A stretch of DNA of 64,000 nucleotides from CAZRNB01 sp964601355 (lineage in GTDB: Bacteria; Planctomycetota; Phycisphaerae; Sedimentisphaerales; Anaerobacaceae), in the NCBI GenBank assembly GCA_964601355.1, contig CAZRNB010000002.1, forward strand, positions 1 through 64,000, written 5' to 3'. Positions 17,150-25,889 of the stretch are shown piece after piece; within the stretch, counting starts at the first letter, position 1; the number at the start of each line of letters is the position of its first letter. Under the pieces are notes generated by a model, which was not told the origin of the DNA, made no database searches, and worked only from the letters and a program-made list of their open reading frames with translations. The translations under genes were made by a program, and so were the position numbers.

Positions 17150-18331
17150 CTACTTAGCACATTCATTTATGAGTTTCATGATTATTGTAAAAATCTGCGT
17201 GTTATCAATTACACCTTTGAATTCTTCTGCACCAGTGCCCACCGCGTAAATCGGCACATTCGCTCCGGTATGTCCCGTCGAACCCCAGAGCACCTTGGGC
17301 ATAAATCCTTTTCCGCGATTTTTCTTGACCACTAATCCCCCGGATTCATGATCCGCCGTCACCACTATCAATGTGTCGTCTCGCTTTCCAGCCCAATCCA
17401 AAACCGTCTGAAAAGCATTAGCAAATTCCAGCGTCTCAAATACACTATAACTGATAATACTATCATGTTCCGCTGAATCTATCCTGGCGCCTTCCACCAT
17501 CAGGAAAAAGCCGTTTGGGTCATTATCCAGCATACACAATGCTGCTGAGGCCATCTCTGATAAATGAGGTACCTTATCATAAGAAGGCATCAAGCTGTTG
17601 ATTATCTGGGAGAGTGGATTTTTACTTGGGTAATAATAATCATATTCCCAAGGCATTTCATCCGGCGAAAATAATCCTGCTACAAAAACATTTTCCACAG
17701 AATTCTGGTCCACTATCTCCAATAAGTGCTTCATTTGCTCTCGCGTTTTAACAACCGTATAACCAGCTTGTTTAGCTTTGGCCTCTGTCATTCCTTTGCC
17801 ACTGACAAGATAAGCGCCAAAGAGGATGTTAGGCCGGGTCTGGTTAAGATAATCATTCGCTATCTCCGAGTAGTAGTCCCGATCCTTTGTATGTGCGGCA
17901 AAGGCAGCAGGCGTCGCATCGGTCAGGTATTTGGTTGTCACCAATCCGGCTGCTTTGCCCATCTTTTGTGAATGTTCGAGTATAGTTTGAATAGGCTTAC
18001 CAGCCTTTTGACTAACAACTTCGTCATTTACCTTCTGTCCCGTTGCTATTGCCGTGGCTGCAGCCGCTGAATCGGTAGCATGATCATCTTGTAAATAAGA
18101 ATTTGCCGAATGTGTAGTGACCTCTCCGCGATAATATTTCTCAAAAGGTAGTTTCTCCTCTTCGCCGTAAGCGTATAATGACGCCGCTTTGACCTGCTCG
18201 AAACCCATACCGTCGCCGATCATCAAAATCACATTCTTCACCACCGCATAGCATGGCTGAACGAGCAATACCGTAATAAAAATCAGCACACCCGTCCTGA
18301 GCCAGGTCGAAGGATAAGATTTTCGCAACAT
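17150..18331 (-). CDS. phoA: Alkaline phosphatase
   Basis: The 393-aa exported enzyme hydrolyses phosphomonoesters outside the cytoplasm. Motifs are NVILMIGDGMG (residues 33-43, metal-binding Asp), DDHATDSAAAATAIATGQ (about 82-99, with DSA containing the nucleophile Ser), ARIDSAEHD (about 280-288) and VTADHESGG (about 323-331), the metal ligands. A signal peptide follows an unusual start: residues 4-14 (KSYPSTWLRTG) are encoded by a SAVEG-type repeat (18295-18314), which adds a few residues before the hydrophobic core. The ATG has GGAGA upstream. It is not adjacent to other phosphate genes. Confidence 0.93.
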   Translation of the reverse strand: MLRKSYPSTWLRTGVLIFITVLLVQPCYAVVKNVILMIGDGMGFEQVKAASLYAYGEEEKLPFEKYYRGEVTTHSANSYLQDDHATDSAAAATAIATGQKVNDEVVSQKAGKPIQTILEHSQKMGKAAGLVTTKYLTDATPAAFAAHTKDRDYYSEIANDYLNQTRPNILFGAYLVSGKGMTEAKAKQAGYTVVKTREQMKHLLEIVDQNSVENVFVAGLFSPDEMPWEYDYYYPSKNPLSQIINSLMPSYDKVPHLSEMASAALCMLDNDPNGFFLMVEGARIDSAEHDSIISYSVFETLEFANAFQTVLDWAGKRDDTLIVVTADHESGGLVVKKNRGKGFMPKVLWGSTGHTGANVPIYAVGTGAEEFKGVIDNTQIFTIIMKLINECAK

Positions 18332-18592
18332 TCCTAATCTCCATTAACTACTCAATAAATAATTCTTAGACATAGGTATTATCTTTATGTATGATTTATA
18401 TCATATTACAGCGCAACCAAATTTCAAAAACAAATCATAATAAAATACGAAGCTCCAAGCCTTTGTAAAGATTAACTTAACTTATTATAATACGTGAAGT
18501 TATCAAAAAATAAATGATCCAGGCAGCATCGTACTCTTAAAGCGAGTCCTATAATAAAATTTTGTAAAAATCTGAAAAAATCTATTTATTTA

Positions 18593-18620
18593 TTGACTAT
18601 GTGGTAAGAAGTGGTAGCAT
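18593..18620 (+). promoter_or_regulatory. mraZ promoter with MraZ-box-like repeats
   Basis: TTGACT (18593-18598) and TAGCAT (18615-18620), 16-bp spacing, overlap two GTGGTA(a/g) direct repeats starting at 18601 and 18611, exactly one helical turn apart. MraZ is known to bind such short G-rich direct repeats upstream of its own gene, so autorepression of the cluster is a reasonable inference. Confidence 0.55.
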
Positions 18621-18649
18621 TTCCCAATGTAAATCTATCAGGTGGTGCA

Positions 18650-19129
18650 ATGGCCAAGCTTTTATTAACAGGTGAATACCAACACGTCATTGATGGTAAG
18701 AACAGGGTTCTTATCTCAAACAAGCTCAGGAATCAGATTGATGCTGATGCGCACGGCAGCAATTTCTATCTTGTGCTTGGGGCGAACGGCATCCTTTGCC
18801 TGTATCCGGAAAGATATTTTGAGCAAATGGTCCTGTCGGTTGCACCGCAGACAGCCGCACCTGATGAGGCTGTTGCGTTTGAGCGAATGAGCTTTGCATT
18901 AGCCGGCAAGATAGAGCTGGACGCCCAAGGACGACTGCTTTTAAGCGACAAATTACGAAAGAGAGCAGGATTGAAAGATCAAATTACGCTCGTCGGCGTT
19001 CGGGATCACATCGAGCTTTGGAACAACGAGGACTGGGAGCAATACCTTTCGGACAATATGGCTCAATATCAAAAACAAATGTCGCAGGCACGACAGTTCG
19101 TTTTACAAAAGCAGAACGAAGAGCTTTAA
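18650..19129 (+). CDS. mraZ: Transcriptional regulator MraZ
   Basis: From ATG 18650 the protein has 159 aa, two SpoVT/AbrB-type repeats: LLTGEYQHVIDGKNRVLISN (residues 4-23) and KIELDAQGRLLLSDKLRKRA (about 91-110). MraZ is the first gene of dcw clusters and represses them. I place the start at ATG 18650, preceded by AGGTGG, and not at the upstream in-frame GTG (18611), which lies inside the operator repeats. It heads the run mraZ-69aa-rsmH-LysM-ftsL-ftsI. Confidence 0.93.
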   Translation: MAKLLLTGEYQHVIDGKNRVLISNKLRNQIDADAHGSNFYLVLGANGILCLYPERYFEQMVLSVAPQTAAPDEAVAFERMSFALAGKIELDAQGRLLLSDKLRKRAGLKDQITLVGVRDHIELWNNEDWEQYLSDNMAQYQKQMSQARQFVLQKQNEEL

Positions 19130-19165
19130 TTTTTATCCGCCTCAGGCGGATTAAGTGGAGGCAAA

Positions 19166-19375
19166 ATGACAGGAGCAGCTTCAAAAGATTGCAGAATTGT
19201 TAACGAAAGCCTTTCCGGCGAAAGAGAAACTGACGAACAGACCTTTGCCTCTCTGGCTATTCTTTCAGAACGGCTGGAGCACTTAAAGAAATTTAACGGC
19301 CTTTTTGCCAACGTTGGTTTTTCGCCTGACGTTAAAAGACTGAACAGGCAGGCAAACGCCGTACCCGTAGGCTAA
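19166..19375 (+). CDS. Small hypothetical protein between mraZ and rsmH
   Basis: The 69-aa frame has a good ribosome site (GTGGAGG, 6 nt before ATG) and lies in the spacer of a dcw cluster in the same direction. The product is soluble, mildly acidic at the start, with a helical stretch FASLAILSERLEHLKKFNGL. I recognise no family. A short hairpin (atccgcctcaggcggat, near 19136) sits just before it. Confidence 0.5.
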   Translation: MTGAASKDCRIVNESLSGERETDEQTFASLAILSERLEHLKKFNGLFANVGFSPDVKRLNRQANAVPVG

Positions 19376-19400
19376 TTCAACTTCAAAGAAAATTTAGAAT

Positions 19401-19455
19401 TGAGAGTTGAGAATTACAGAATCCTACACTCTGCATTCTCAATTCTGTATTTCTC
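19401..19455. repeat. Inverted word-repeat before rsmH
   Basis: gagaattacagaat (19409-19422) and attctgtatttctc (19442-19455) are complements except for one base. The arrays agaattgagagttgag and ctcaattctgtatttctc form two arms of a hairpin directly before the likely rsmH start. Confidence 0.7.
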
Positions 19456-19460
19456 AAATT

Positions 19461-20366
19461 GTGAATGATTTAATATTAGAGCATATACCAGTTCTTGCGG
19501 AAACTTTAGCCGAACAGATAAACTTACCGCCGGACGGGGTGATGGTCGATGCGACCATTGGACAAGGAGGTCATAGTTTACTGTTCGGCAAAACTTTAGG
19601 GTCAAAAGGTATTATCATAGGTCTCGACATCGATGAGAAAGCTGTACAAAAAGCTGGATCTATACTAAATAACCTTATATGCAAGGTTATTCTGCAAACG
19701 TGCAATTTCTCTCAAATCACAGAGTGTATCCACAAACAGGGCATAGAAAAGGTTGACTTCATACTGGCAGACCTCGGCCTTTGCTCCGCACAGTTAGCCG
19801 ACGCCCAGATAGGTCTTAGTTTTCAAACAAATATGCCTCTGGATATGAGAATTGATAAAAGATTAAAGACCACTGCTGCCGATATAGTGAATAGGGCAGA
19901 CGAGAAATCCCTTGCCGATTTAATTTATAAGTTCGGCCAGGACAGAGCCTCAAGACGAATTGCGCGGTTTATAGTCTGGCAGCGCCAGCATGGGCTGATC
20001 AATACGACCAGCCAATTAGCCGCGATAGTCTGCAAGGCGCTGGAACGCCCTGCTCAAAAACGAAAAACAAGGATACATCCGGCGACCAGGACCTTCCAGG
20101 CGCTGAGAATTGTAGTAAATAATGAGCTGGAGAACTTAAAAAAGCTGCTTGATTCCGTGCCGGGGCTTTTGAACAAAAATGGTTATGTAGCAGTGATTAG
20201 CTATCACAGCCTGGAAGACAGATTAGTTAAGGATAATTTCAAGCAAAATGCAAAAAACAGCATTTACAGGATTTTAACGAAGAAACCAATAGTACCATGC
20301 CGTGATGAAATTATGAGAAATCGACGGGCAAGGAGTGCAAAACTTAGGATATCACAAAAACAATAA
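19461..20366 (+). CDS. rsmH: 16S rRNA (cytosine1402-N4)-methyltransferase
   Basis: RsmH methylates C1402 in the 30S P-site using SAM. Motifs are MVDATIGQGGHS (SAM-binding, about residues 29-40 from GTG 19461), LADLGLCSAQLADAQIG (about 104-120), DMRID, PATRTFQALRIVVNNELENL (about 209-228) and ISYHSLEDRLVK (about 248-259). I choose GTG 19461 because the ATG at 19407 would translate through a repeat array (19401-19455). Its length of about 301 aa then matches the family. It lies in the dcw cluster as usual. Confidence 0.93.
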   Translation: MNDLILEHIPVLAETLAEQINLPPDGVMVDATIGQGGHSLLFGKTLGSKGIIIGLDIDEKAVQKAGSILNNLICKVILQTCNFSQITECIHKQGIEKVDFILADLGLCSAQLADAQIGLSFQTNMPLDMRIDKRLKTTAADIVNRADEKSLADLIYKFGQDRASRRIARFIVWQRQHGLINTTSQLAAIVCKALERPAQKRKTRIHPATRTFQALRIVVNNELENLKKLLDSVPGLLNKNGYVAVISYHSLEDRLVKDNFKQNAKNSIYRILTKKPIVPCRDEIMRNRRARSAKLRISQKQ

Positions 20367-20385
20367 TTTTTTACGGAAATGAATA

Positions 20386-20500
20386 CTCGATACTTATCAA
20401 GTGCCTAAAATGAGCTAAAGTGCCTAAAGTGAGCTAAAGTTAAATTTCATAACTTTAGACACTTTAGTCACTCTAAACTTTAGGCACTTTAGAATCGAGC
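20386..20500. repeat. Inverted array of TAAAGTG words, copy 1
   Basis: The left arm holds repeated gcctaaagtgagctaaagtg words (20400-20440) and the right arm repeated actttag words (20453-20492), separated by ttaaatttcataa. The flanks cgatacttatcaa and gaatcgagcatcaagg also pair in part. The whole fills the spacer between rsmH and the LysM gene. A second array of the same word is at 21757-21895. Confidence 0.8.
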
Positions 20501-20522
20501 ATCAAGGAAAGGGAGTTTCGAT

Positions 20523-21401
20523 ATGACTTCTGATGCCAAAATTGGACTGTTGCTGGGATTGGCCTTCATATTTATTATTGCGTTTGTTATTAACGGTCTG
20601 CCGAAGTTTCGTCATAAGGCCAATAACAACGAATTAACTACTAATATGACTACCTTCGATAATGGCCAGCTTGGTATAGGAACCAAAGAGCGTAAAACCC
20701 AGGAAGCCCTGAATCAAATGGAACAGGCTGAAAAAAGCCAATTTGAAAATGTTCAAGTCCCTGCTGACGGAAATGACATCCGCTCGACAACACCCCTGCC
20801 GATGAGCCCTTCAACAGCCGAAGAGCCTAATAATGGCATTGAAACTACGCCTCAAATTGCGGGTGATATTCCTTCGTCGCCGGTTGGCGTCCAGGAAACC
20901 CTGATTAAAAAACAACAGCAGACTAAACCAGCCTGGCCAAAAGAATATGTCGTTAGCTCAGGTGACAGCCTAGCCGGCATAGCCAAGAAATTGTATGGCT
21001 CCGTCGAAGGTAATAGAAGAATAAACATCGACAGAATATTCGAGGCCAATCGCAGACTGCTGAAAACACCCGATGAAATTAGCGTCGGTCAAAAACTCAT
21101 CATACCGCCGCCATCAAACTTGACACAGAACAAAGAGCAAATGAACCGAATCTTCCCAAGCACTCTGTTTGACGAGGTCAAGTCCATCGGAAAATCCACC
21201 CTGTCAAAATCACTTGACAGTCGTGGAACAAAACAAAATAAATCGTACGTTGTACGCCAAGGCGATAGTTTATGGAAAATTGCTGCAGAGCAGCTTGGAA
21301 ATGGCTCTCGCTACACTGAACTAAAAGAGCTAAACGCTGACATTCTGGACAATGAGGACAGTCTCATTGCTGGTATGCCGTTGAAGATGCCAGCTCAATA
21401 A
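20523..21401 (+). CDS. Membrane-anchored protein with two LysM domains
   Basis: The 292-aa protein has an N-terminal membrane segment (LLLGLAFIFIIAFVINGL, residues 9-26), a disordered linker, then two LysM domains: YVVSSGDSLAGIAKKLYG (about 142-159) and YVVRQGDSLWKIAAEQLG (about 242-259). LysM binds peptidoglycan. Located between rsmH and the ftsL-like gene, it probably anchors the division or wall machinery to glycan strands in the periplasm. It starts at ATG 20523 after a GGGAG site. Confidence 0.9.
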   Translation: MTSDAKIGLLLGLAFIFIIAFVINGLPKFRHKANNNELTTNMTTFDNGQLGIGTKERKTQEALNQMEQAEKSQFENVQVPADGNDIRSTTPLPMSPSTAEEPNNGIETTPQIAGDIPSSPVGVQETLIKKQQQTKPAWPKEYVVSSGDSLAGIAKKLYGSVEGNRRINIDRIFEANRRLLKTPDEISVGQKLIIPPPSNLTQNKEQMNRIFPSTLFDEVKSIGKSTLSKSLDSRGTKQNKSYVVRQGDSLWKIAAEQLGNGSRYTELKELNADILDNEDSLIAGMPLKMPAQ

Positions 21402-21475
21402 GATCACAGTAATACGGACAGATTTTTTCGTCGGGGGCAAAAACAGTCAAAGCTTGCCGACCAGACAGACATACC

Positions 21476-21688
21476 ATGGGATATCAATTTCGTTTAATTT
21501 TTGTTTTTTTTTGTTTTACATCTGTTTTACTTTTTGCCGTGTATCTGCGGAGCGTTAACAACCATATTTTCTATGAGCTTTGTACATACAAAGCTGAACA
21601 GAACCGATTAAAACAACAGCTTGGAAGTAAGCAGCTCCGGTTAGAAAGTCTGATAAATCCCGCTGCGGTTTTAGAGAGCCTGCGGTAA
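21476..21688 (+). CDS. FtsL-like bitopic division protein
   Basis: The 70-aa protein has a short cytoplasmic tail, one membrane segment (LIFVFFCFTSVLLFAVYL, residues 7-24) and a coiled-coil-like region (CTYKAEQNRLKQQLGSKQLR). This is the architecture of FtsL/FtsB. Its position immediately before ftsI supports FtsL. The sequence itself is too short and divergent for family proof. The upstream region lacks a strong ribosome site. Confidence 0.65.
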   Translation: MGYQFRLIFVFFCFTSVLLFAVYLRSVNNHIFYELCTYKAEQNRLKQQLGSKQLRLESLINPAAVLESLR

Positions 21689-21756
21689 AACTCCGCAACC
21701 ACGCAAAGGCGAGTAAATAATGAGTTAAAGTGAACTTAATCCGCCGATGGCGGATA

Positions 21757-21895
21757 AAGTTTTAAGTGACTAAAGTGAACTAAAGTGACTAAAGTGAACT
21801 AAAGTGAGCTAAAGCTGTTATTCATAACTTTAGGCACTTTACACTTTAGACACTTTAGATTTTAGGCATTCCCTTAAGGGATGGCTTACACCATT
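21757..21895. repeat. Inverted array of TAAAGTG words, copy 2
   Basis: The left arm consists of tandem (a)ctaaagtga words (21764-21815), the right arm of ctttaggcacttta and cactttag words (21828-21860), with a ttattcataac loop. The composite ends with cccttaagggatggcttac, also seen in altered form near 4585. It fills the spacer between the ftsL-like gene and ftsI. Confidence 0.8.
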
Positions 21896-21910
21896 TAGGC
21901 ACTTGAAATT

Positions 21911-23695
21911 ATGATGTATAAAAGAAGTGTTCGAATTATCACTATCGTTCTTCTGCTTTTGATCGGGGCTTTGCTGGCATTAGCCGGTCGGTGTTTTTAT
22001 CTGCAATTTTTCAGAGGCGCTCATTATGCTGATGTTTGCCTGCGACAGCAAAAATCATACTATCCTCAAAAGCCTCAGCGAGGCGTAATTCTCGACAGTC
22101 GCGGCAGAGTGCTGGCCGCAAGTAACAGAGTCCGAATCATTTTTGCTGAGCCGGGACTTATAAAGGATCCTAAAACCACATCCAATAAGCTCGCCACAAT
22201 TGTGGATATGGGCGCACATGAGATTTGTAAGCTCATCATGGAAAGCAAGAATCCGGGCTATGTAAAAATAAAAGCCGGCGTTGACGAGCAGCAGTCTCGT
22301 GCGGCTGACAAAATTAATGGAGTAGGTGTTCAATATGATTGGCTAAGACTTTATCCGATGGGCAGGCTCACAGCACATGCGGCAGGCTTTATAAGTCTTG
22401 ACGGACGTGGTTTAGGCGGCGTTGAGTTCCAATATGATGCAGAACTATGCGGCTCTCCCGGTCACAATATATATTTGGCTGACGTACATCGTCGGCCCAT
22501 CTGTCAAATTCAATCAGTCAAGGCTGACGATTCGCCTCGGCGGACCGAAGACGGTTGCGGAATTATCTTAACACTTGACGCCGCCATTCAGGAATTTACA
22601 CGAACTGAGCTGTTGAAACAATACGAAATCTATCAGGCTGAGTCTGCGGTGGCAATCGTAGCCAATCCAGCCGACGGGGCGATTTTAGCTTTGGTATCAC
22701 TGCCCGATTTTGACCCAGGTAGCGCCTGGACTGCCGATCCGGATAATTTCCGTAATCGAGCACTAACCGACCAGTTTGAGCCGGGCAGTATTTTTAAACC
22801 GATCGTAGTGGCGATTGCTCTGGACGCCGGTGCAGTGAACAGCCATGAAAAGATATTCTGCGAAAACGGAAATTATGCCGGTAAAGGTTTTGGCAGAATC
22901 GGTGAATATCGCCAAGGCTTTGGCGATCTGAGTGTACGCGAGATTTTAATTCACTCCAGCAATATCGGAATGGCTAAAATCGGGCAAAAACTCGGCAAAG
23001 ATAAGCTTTACGAAGGCTTAAAATTCTTCGGCTTAGGAAGAAAAACAGGCATTGAGCTGCCCGGCGAGGCCGAAGGGCTGTTAAGACCTGCCAGTGAATG
23101 GACCGGGTACAGCATAACCAGGATACCTTTCGGCCAGGAAATCTCGGTAACAGCAATTCAATTAGTCCAGGCCTTTTGCATAATTGCCAACGGCGGCCAT
23201 TTGGTTCATCCGTACCTGGTAAAAGCGATGGTGAATAATAATGGCGAGATTGTAAAGCTAAAACGGCCTCCATCTCCTATTGGTTATATAGTCAAGCCGG
23301 AAGTTGCCAGCTGGATTGTTACCGAGGCCTTGACCGGCGTAGTGAACGAAGGTACGGGTCAGAGAGCCAAGCTGGAAAAGTGGCAGGTGTTCGGTAAAAC
23401 GGGAACCGCTCAATTAGCCAACGCCAGCGGCGGTGGCTACGCTGAGAATGCTTACGTGGCTTCATTTGTTGGGGGTGCGCCTGCAGAGAATCCGGCTGTA
23501 ATTATTTTGGTGTCGATTCGCAGGCCGAACGTCAAGCTCGGCAAAGGCTACACCGGCGGAACTATAGCTGCCCCGGTGGTTGCAGCAATGCTTGAAAAAA
23601 CACTTAACTATCTCGGGATTCATCCCAAAACTGCAGATACTCCAAACAAAGGTTTTGTTCGTGACTCAGCCGTTACAAGGCAGGGTCCTTTGTAA
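21911..23695 (+). CDS. ftsI: Division transpeptidase FtsI (class B PBP3)
   Basis: The 594-aa penicillin-binding protein crosslinks septal peptidoglycan. One N-terminal membrane segment (about residues 9-29) precedes a PBP dimerisation domain (RGVILDSRGRVLA) and a transpeptidase domain with SxxK FEPGSIFKPIV (Ser about 296), SxN SSNIG (about 350) and KTG GKTGTAQ (about 495). No PASTA domains are present. It closes a short dcw cluster; murE, murF and mraY are not downstream. It is convergent with mrdA with a shared hairpin in between. Confidence 0.93.
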   Translation: MMYKRSVRIITIVLLLLIGALLALAGRCFYLQFFRGAHYADVCLRQQKSYYPQKPQRGVILDSRGRVLAASNRVRIIFAEPGLIKDPKTTSNKLATIVDMGAHEICKLIMESKNPGYVKIKAGVDEQQSRAADKINGVGVQYDWLRLYPMGRLTAHAAGFISLDGRGLGGVEFQYDAELCGSPGHNIYLADVHRRPICQIQSVKADDSPRRTEDGCGIILTLDAAIQEFTRTELLKQYEIYQAESAVAIVANPADGAILALVSLPDFDPGSAWTADPDNFRNRALTDQFEPGSIFKPIVVAIALDAGAVNSHEKIFCENGNYAGKGFGRIGEYRQGFGDLSVREILIHSSNIGMAKIGQKLGKDKLYEGLKFFGLGRKTGIELPGEAEGLLRPASEWTGYSITRIPFGQEISVTAIQLVQAFCIIANGGHLVHPYLVKAMVNNNGEIVKLKRPPSPIGYIVKPEVASWIVTEALTGVVNEGTGQRAKLEKWQVFGKTGTAQLANASGGGYAENAYVASFVGGAPAENPAVIILVSIRRPNVKLGKGYTGGTIAAPVVAAMLEKTLNYLGIHPKTADTPNKGFVRDSAVTRQGPL

Positions 23696-23726
23696 TTCAC
23701 ATCTCCTGCGACTTTTCCGGCTACGG

Positions 23727-23743
23727 CTCGGCACTCCGCCGAG
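23727..23743. terminator. Hairpin between convergent ftsI and mrdA
   Basis: ctcggc (23727-23732) and gccgag (23738-23743) form a perfect 6-bp stem in a 64-bp spacer between two convergent genes. It may act as a bidirectional terminator, although T-runs are short. Confidence 0.5.
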
Positions 23744-23759
23744 ACGAGTATCTTTCAAA

Positions 23760-25880
23760 TCATAACTGCCGCCCTATGTAGCCGGCTTCGATGCAGAGCT
23801 TGATGATGTCACGTGCCAACGGCGCTGCGTCGCTTGAGCCATGCTGGCCACCTTCAACAACAACCGCGATTGCTAATTTCCTGCCCGTACTATCTTGTGC
23901 AAAGCCTGCGAACCAGGCGACCTCCGGCTCTTCTGTCGAGCCAGTCTTGCCGTAAACCTTCACATCCTGCCGGCTAAAGCTGCTATAAGCAAATTCTCTG
24001 TTTGCTGTCCCACCAGGCTCATTAACCACGGCACTCATGCCATCATAAATTACCTCTAAAGTTTGTGGCGAGATATTAAGGTCGATGCTTGATACTTGAT
24101 GCTCGATACTCGAACCTGTAGAATCGATAAAGAGCCGAGGTGGCTTGTACACTCCACGTCGCGCGATAGCAGCCATCGCATTTGCCACCTGCATCGGCGT
24201 TGCTCGCAGATTTCCATGACCAATGCCAAACAGCCTTCTTTCTCTTCCTTCGAGGACGGGAAGACGATTGCCGATTGCCGATTGCCAATTGTCGATTATA
24301 AATCGGAAATCGGAAATCGAAAATCGAAAATTCAACGTGGGTGGAACAGTTGATATTTGTCCTGGCGCCTGCCTGAAATCTCGTCCCTCGTCTCTCGTCT
24401 CTCGTCCCTCTTCGGACGACGGATGATGGACGAGGAAGAGCTGTGGGTGTCCATAGCCGAATTCGAAGAGCCATTGCTGTAGGACCGAGGGCTCAATGCT
24501 ATCAGCAAGACGAGAAAAATAAATGTTACAACTGCCCTTGATAGCATTGCGGGCATTATTTGACCAGCTATTGTCATGGCCAATCTTGTAATCATTGTAT
24601 ATCCAGCAGTTTGGCCAGCCGACTGGTGACGGCTGAGCTGGGCAGCTAATAATTTTATCTGGCGTGATTTTGCCGGATTCAAGTCCGGCGATAAGAATCA
24701 ATGGCTTCACCACTGAGCCAGGAGGATATTGCTTATTTATTGCTCGGTTTATCAACGGTTTATTGTGGTCCCCTGCAAGAGCACCGTACTCATACCTGAC
24801 ACGGTTTAAATCAAAAACCGGCATAGAAACCAAAGTTAAGATGTCGCCGCTGGCTACTTCAATAATGACAGCCGCCATTCCAGGTCCGCAATTCGGGTCG
24901 TGCGGATAGTCAGCCAAATAAGTTTCTATTTTTTGCTGAAGCTCAATGTCCAAAGTTATCTGCACGTCCTGGCCGAGCTGGGTCTCGGTTCTGCTTACCA
25001 TCCGGCGGTCTATGTCACTAACAAGCTCACCTCGTCTGCCGCGAAGAGCAGCTTCGCATACATACTCAATTCCGTCTTCCCTTCCACAGACTTCACCGCC
25101 CAAATAACTTGCTAATTTATCGTTTGCGAAAAGCCTTTTGTCATCTTCCTGCGTCGCCGGCCCAACCCAGCCTATAGTTTGCGCAGCAGCCGAGCTGTAC
25201 GGATACAACCTCTGCTCTTCCAGTACAATATGAACGTCATTCAAATCCATAAATTCCATCTGGGCTTCGAAAACGTCATCATCTGTTTTCAGCTCGCACA
25301 AGGGATATCCCTTGTGCATTTCAGCAATGTCCATCCTGGCTGTAAGCAAAAGACGCTCATTCGGATCCGGAAGAGCCTGCGCAAAATCAGTATCCGGGTA
25401 GTTTCGTTTCCACGCAAGGTACCAGCGAAGATTCCATATATCATCGTTTATCTGCCGAATCCTGTTCTCTATATCCACAGCAGATATGCCGAAACGCGTA
25501 CATTTTATGATTATTTGCCGCAGATTTTCAAGGCCGGTCTTTAGCTCTTTCTGAACCTTGCTTATCGCGGCTTCGGGATTGTCCTGCCGTGCTGCTTTTA
25601 ATAGTCTTGCTTTTATGATCCGCCCATCAAGCAAACAGCCCAGCTTATAATCTATCGACAATCTAAATCGCGGCTCATCGACAGCCAAGACCCTGCCTTT
25701 TCGGTCGAGGATTCTGCCTCTGATGGTCTTGAGCTGCCGAGATTGGCCACGTTTTAGTTCCGCAATATCCTGCAAAAGACGGGAATCGGGCAGAAGCTGC
25801 ATCTCTATTAGACGCAGCACGCATACAATCAATATAAATGCACTTACTATTACAAAAACTTTGACTCGCTTATCATACAT
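23760..25880 (-). CDS. mrdA: Elongation transpeptidase MrdA (PBP2)
   Basis: The 706-aa class B penicillin-binding protein works in the Rod complex. It has an N-terminal membrane segment (VFVIVSAFILIVCVLRLI, residues 8-25), RGRILDRKGRVLAVDEP (about 54-70), SxxK YPPGSVVKPLIL (Ser about 387), SxN SCNIYF (about 449), GIGHGN (about 553) and KTG YGKTGSTEEP (about 643). Between SxN and GIGHGN, about 68 residues (481-548) are encoded by repeat arrays and have low-complexity words such as FRFSISDFRF. PBP2 is normally about 600-650 aa. It is the last gene of the mre block. Confidence 0.92.
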   Translation of the reverse strand: MYDKRVKVFVIVSAFILIVCVLRLIEMQLLPDSRLLQDIAELKRGQSRQLKTIRGRILDRKGRVLAVDEPRFRLSIDYKLGCLLDGRIIKARLLKAARQDNPEAAISKVQKELKTGLENLRQIIIKCTRFGISAVDIENRIRQINDDIWNLRWYLAWKRNYPDTDFAQALPDPNERLLLTARMDIAEMHKGYPLCELKTDDDVFEAQMEFMDLNDVHIVLEEQRLYPYSSAAAQTIGWVGPATQEDDKRLFANDKLASYLGGEVCGREDGIEYVCEAALRGRRGELVSDIDRRMVSRTETQLGQDVQITLDIELQQKIETYLADYPHDPNCGPGMAAVIIEVASGDILTLVSMPVFDLNRVRYEYGALAGDHNKPLINRAINKQYPPGSVVKPLILIAGLESGKITPDKIISCPAQPSPVGWPNCWIYNDYKIGHDNSWSNNARNAIKGSCNIYFSRLADSIEPSVLQQWLFEFGYGHPQLFLVHHPSSEEGRETRDEGRDFRQAPGQISTVPPTLNFRFSISDFRFIIDNWQSAIGNRLPVLEGRERRLFGIGHGNLRATPMQVANAMAAIARRGVYKPPRLFIDSTGSSIEHQVSSIDLNISPQTLEVIYDGMSAVVNEPGGTANREFAYSSFSRQDVKVYGKTGSTEEPEVAWFAGFAQDSTGRKLAIAVVVEGGQHGSSDAAPLARDIIKLCIEAGYIGRQL
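24236..24440. repeat. Composite word-repeat inside mrdA
   Basis: Tandem gattgcc words (24264-24289) face tandem aatcgga words (24301-24330), forming an inverted pair, and a second array of ctcgtc/ctctcgtc words lies at 24381-24410. The insertion keeps the reading frame of mrdA. Another small array of gatgcttgatacttgatgct type is at 24083-24115, also in the gene. Confidence 0.8.
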
Positions 25881-25889
25881 TGTAGTATT

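Noticed and set aside
24236..24440. Frameshift or pseudogene status of mrdA
   Set aside because: The frame is continuous through the insertion, and SxxK, SxN and KTG motifs are all intact.
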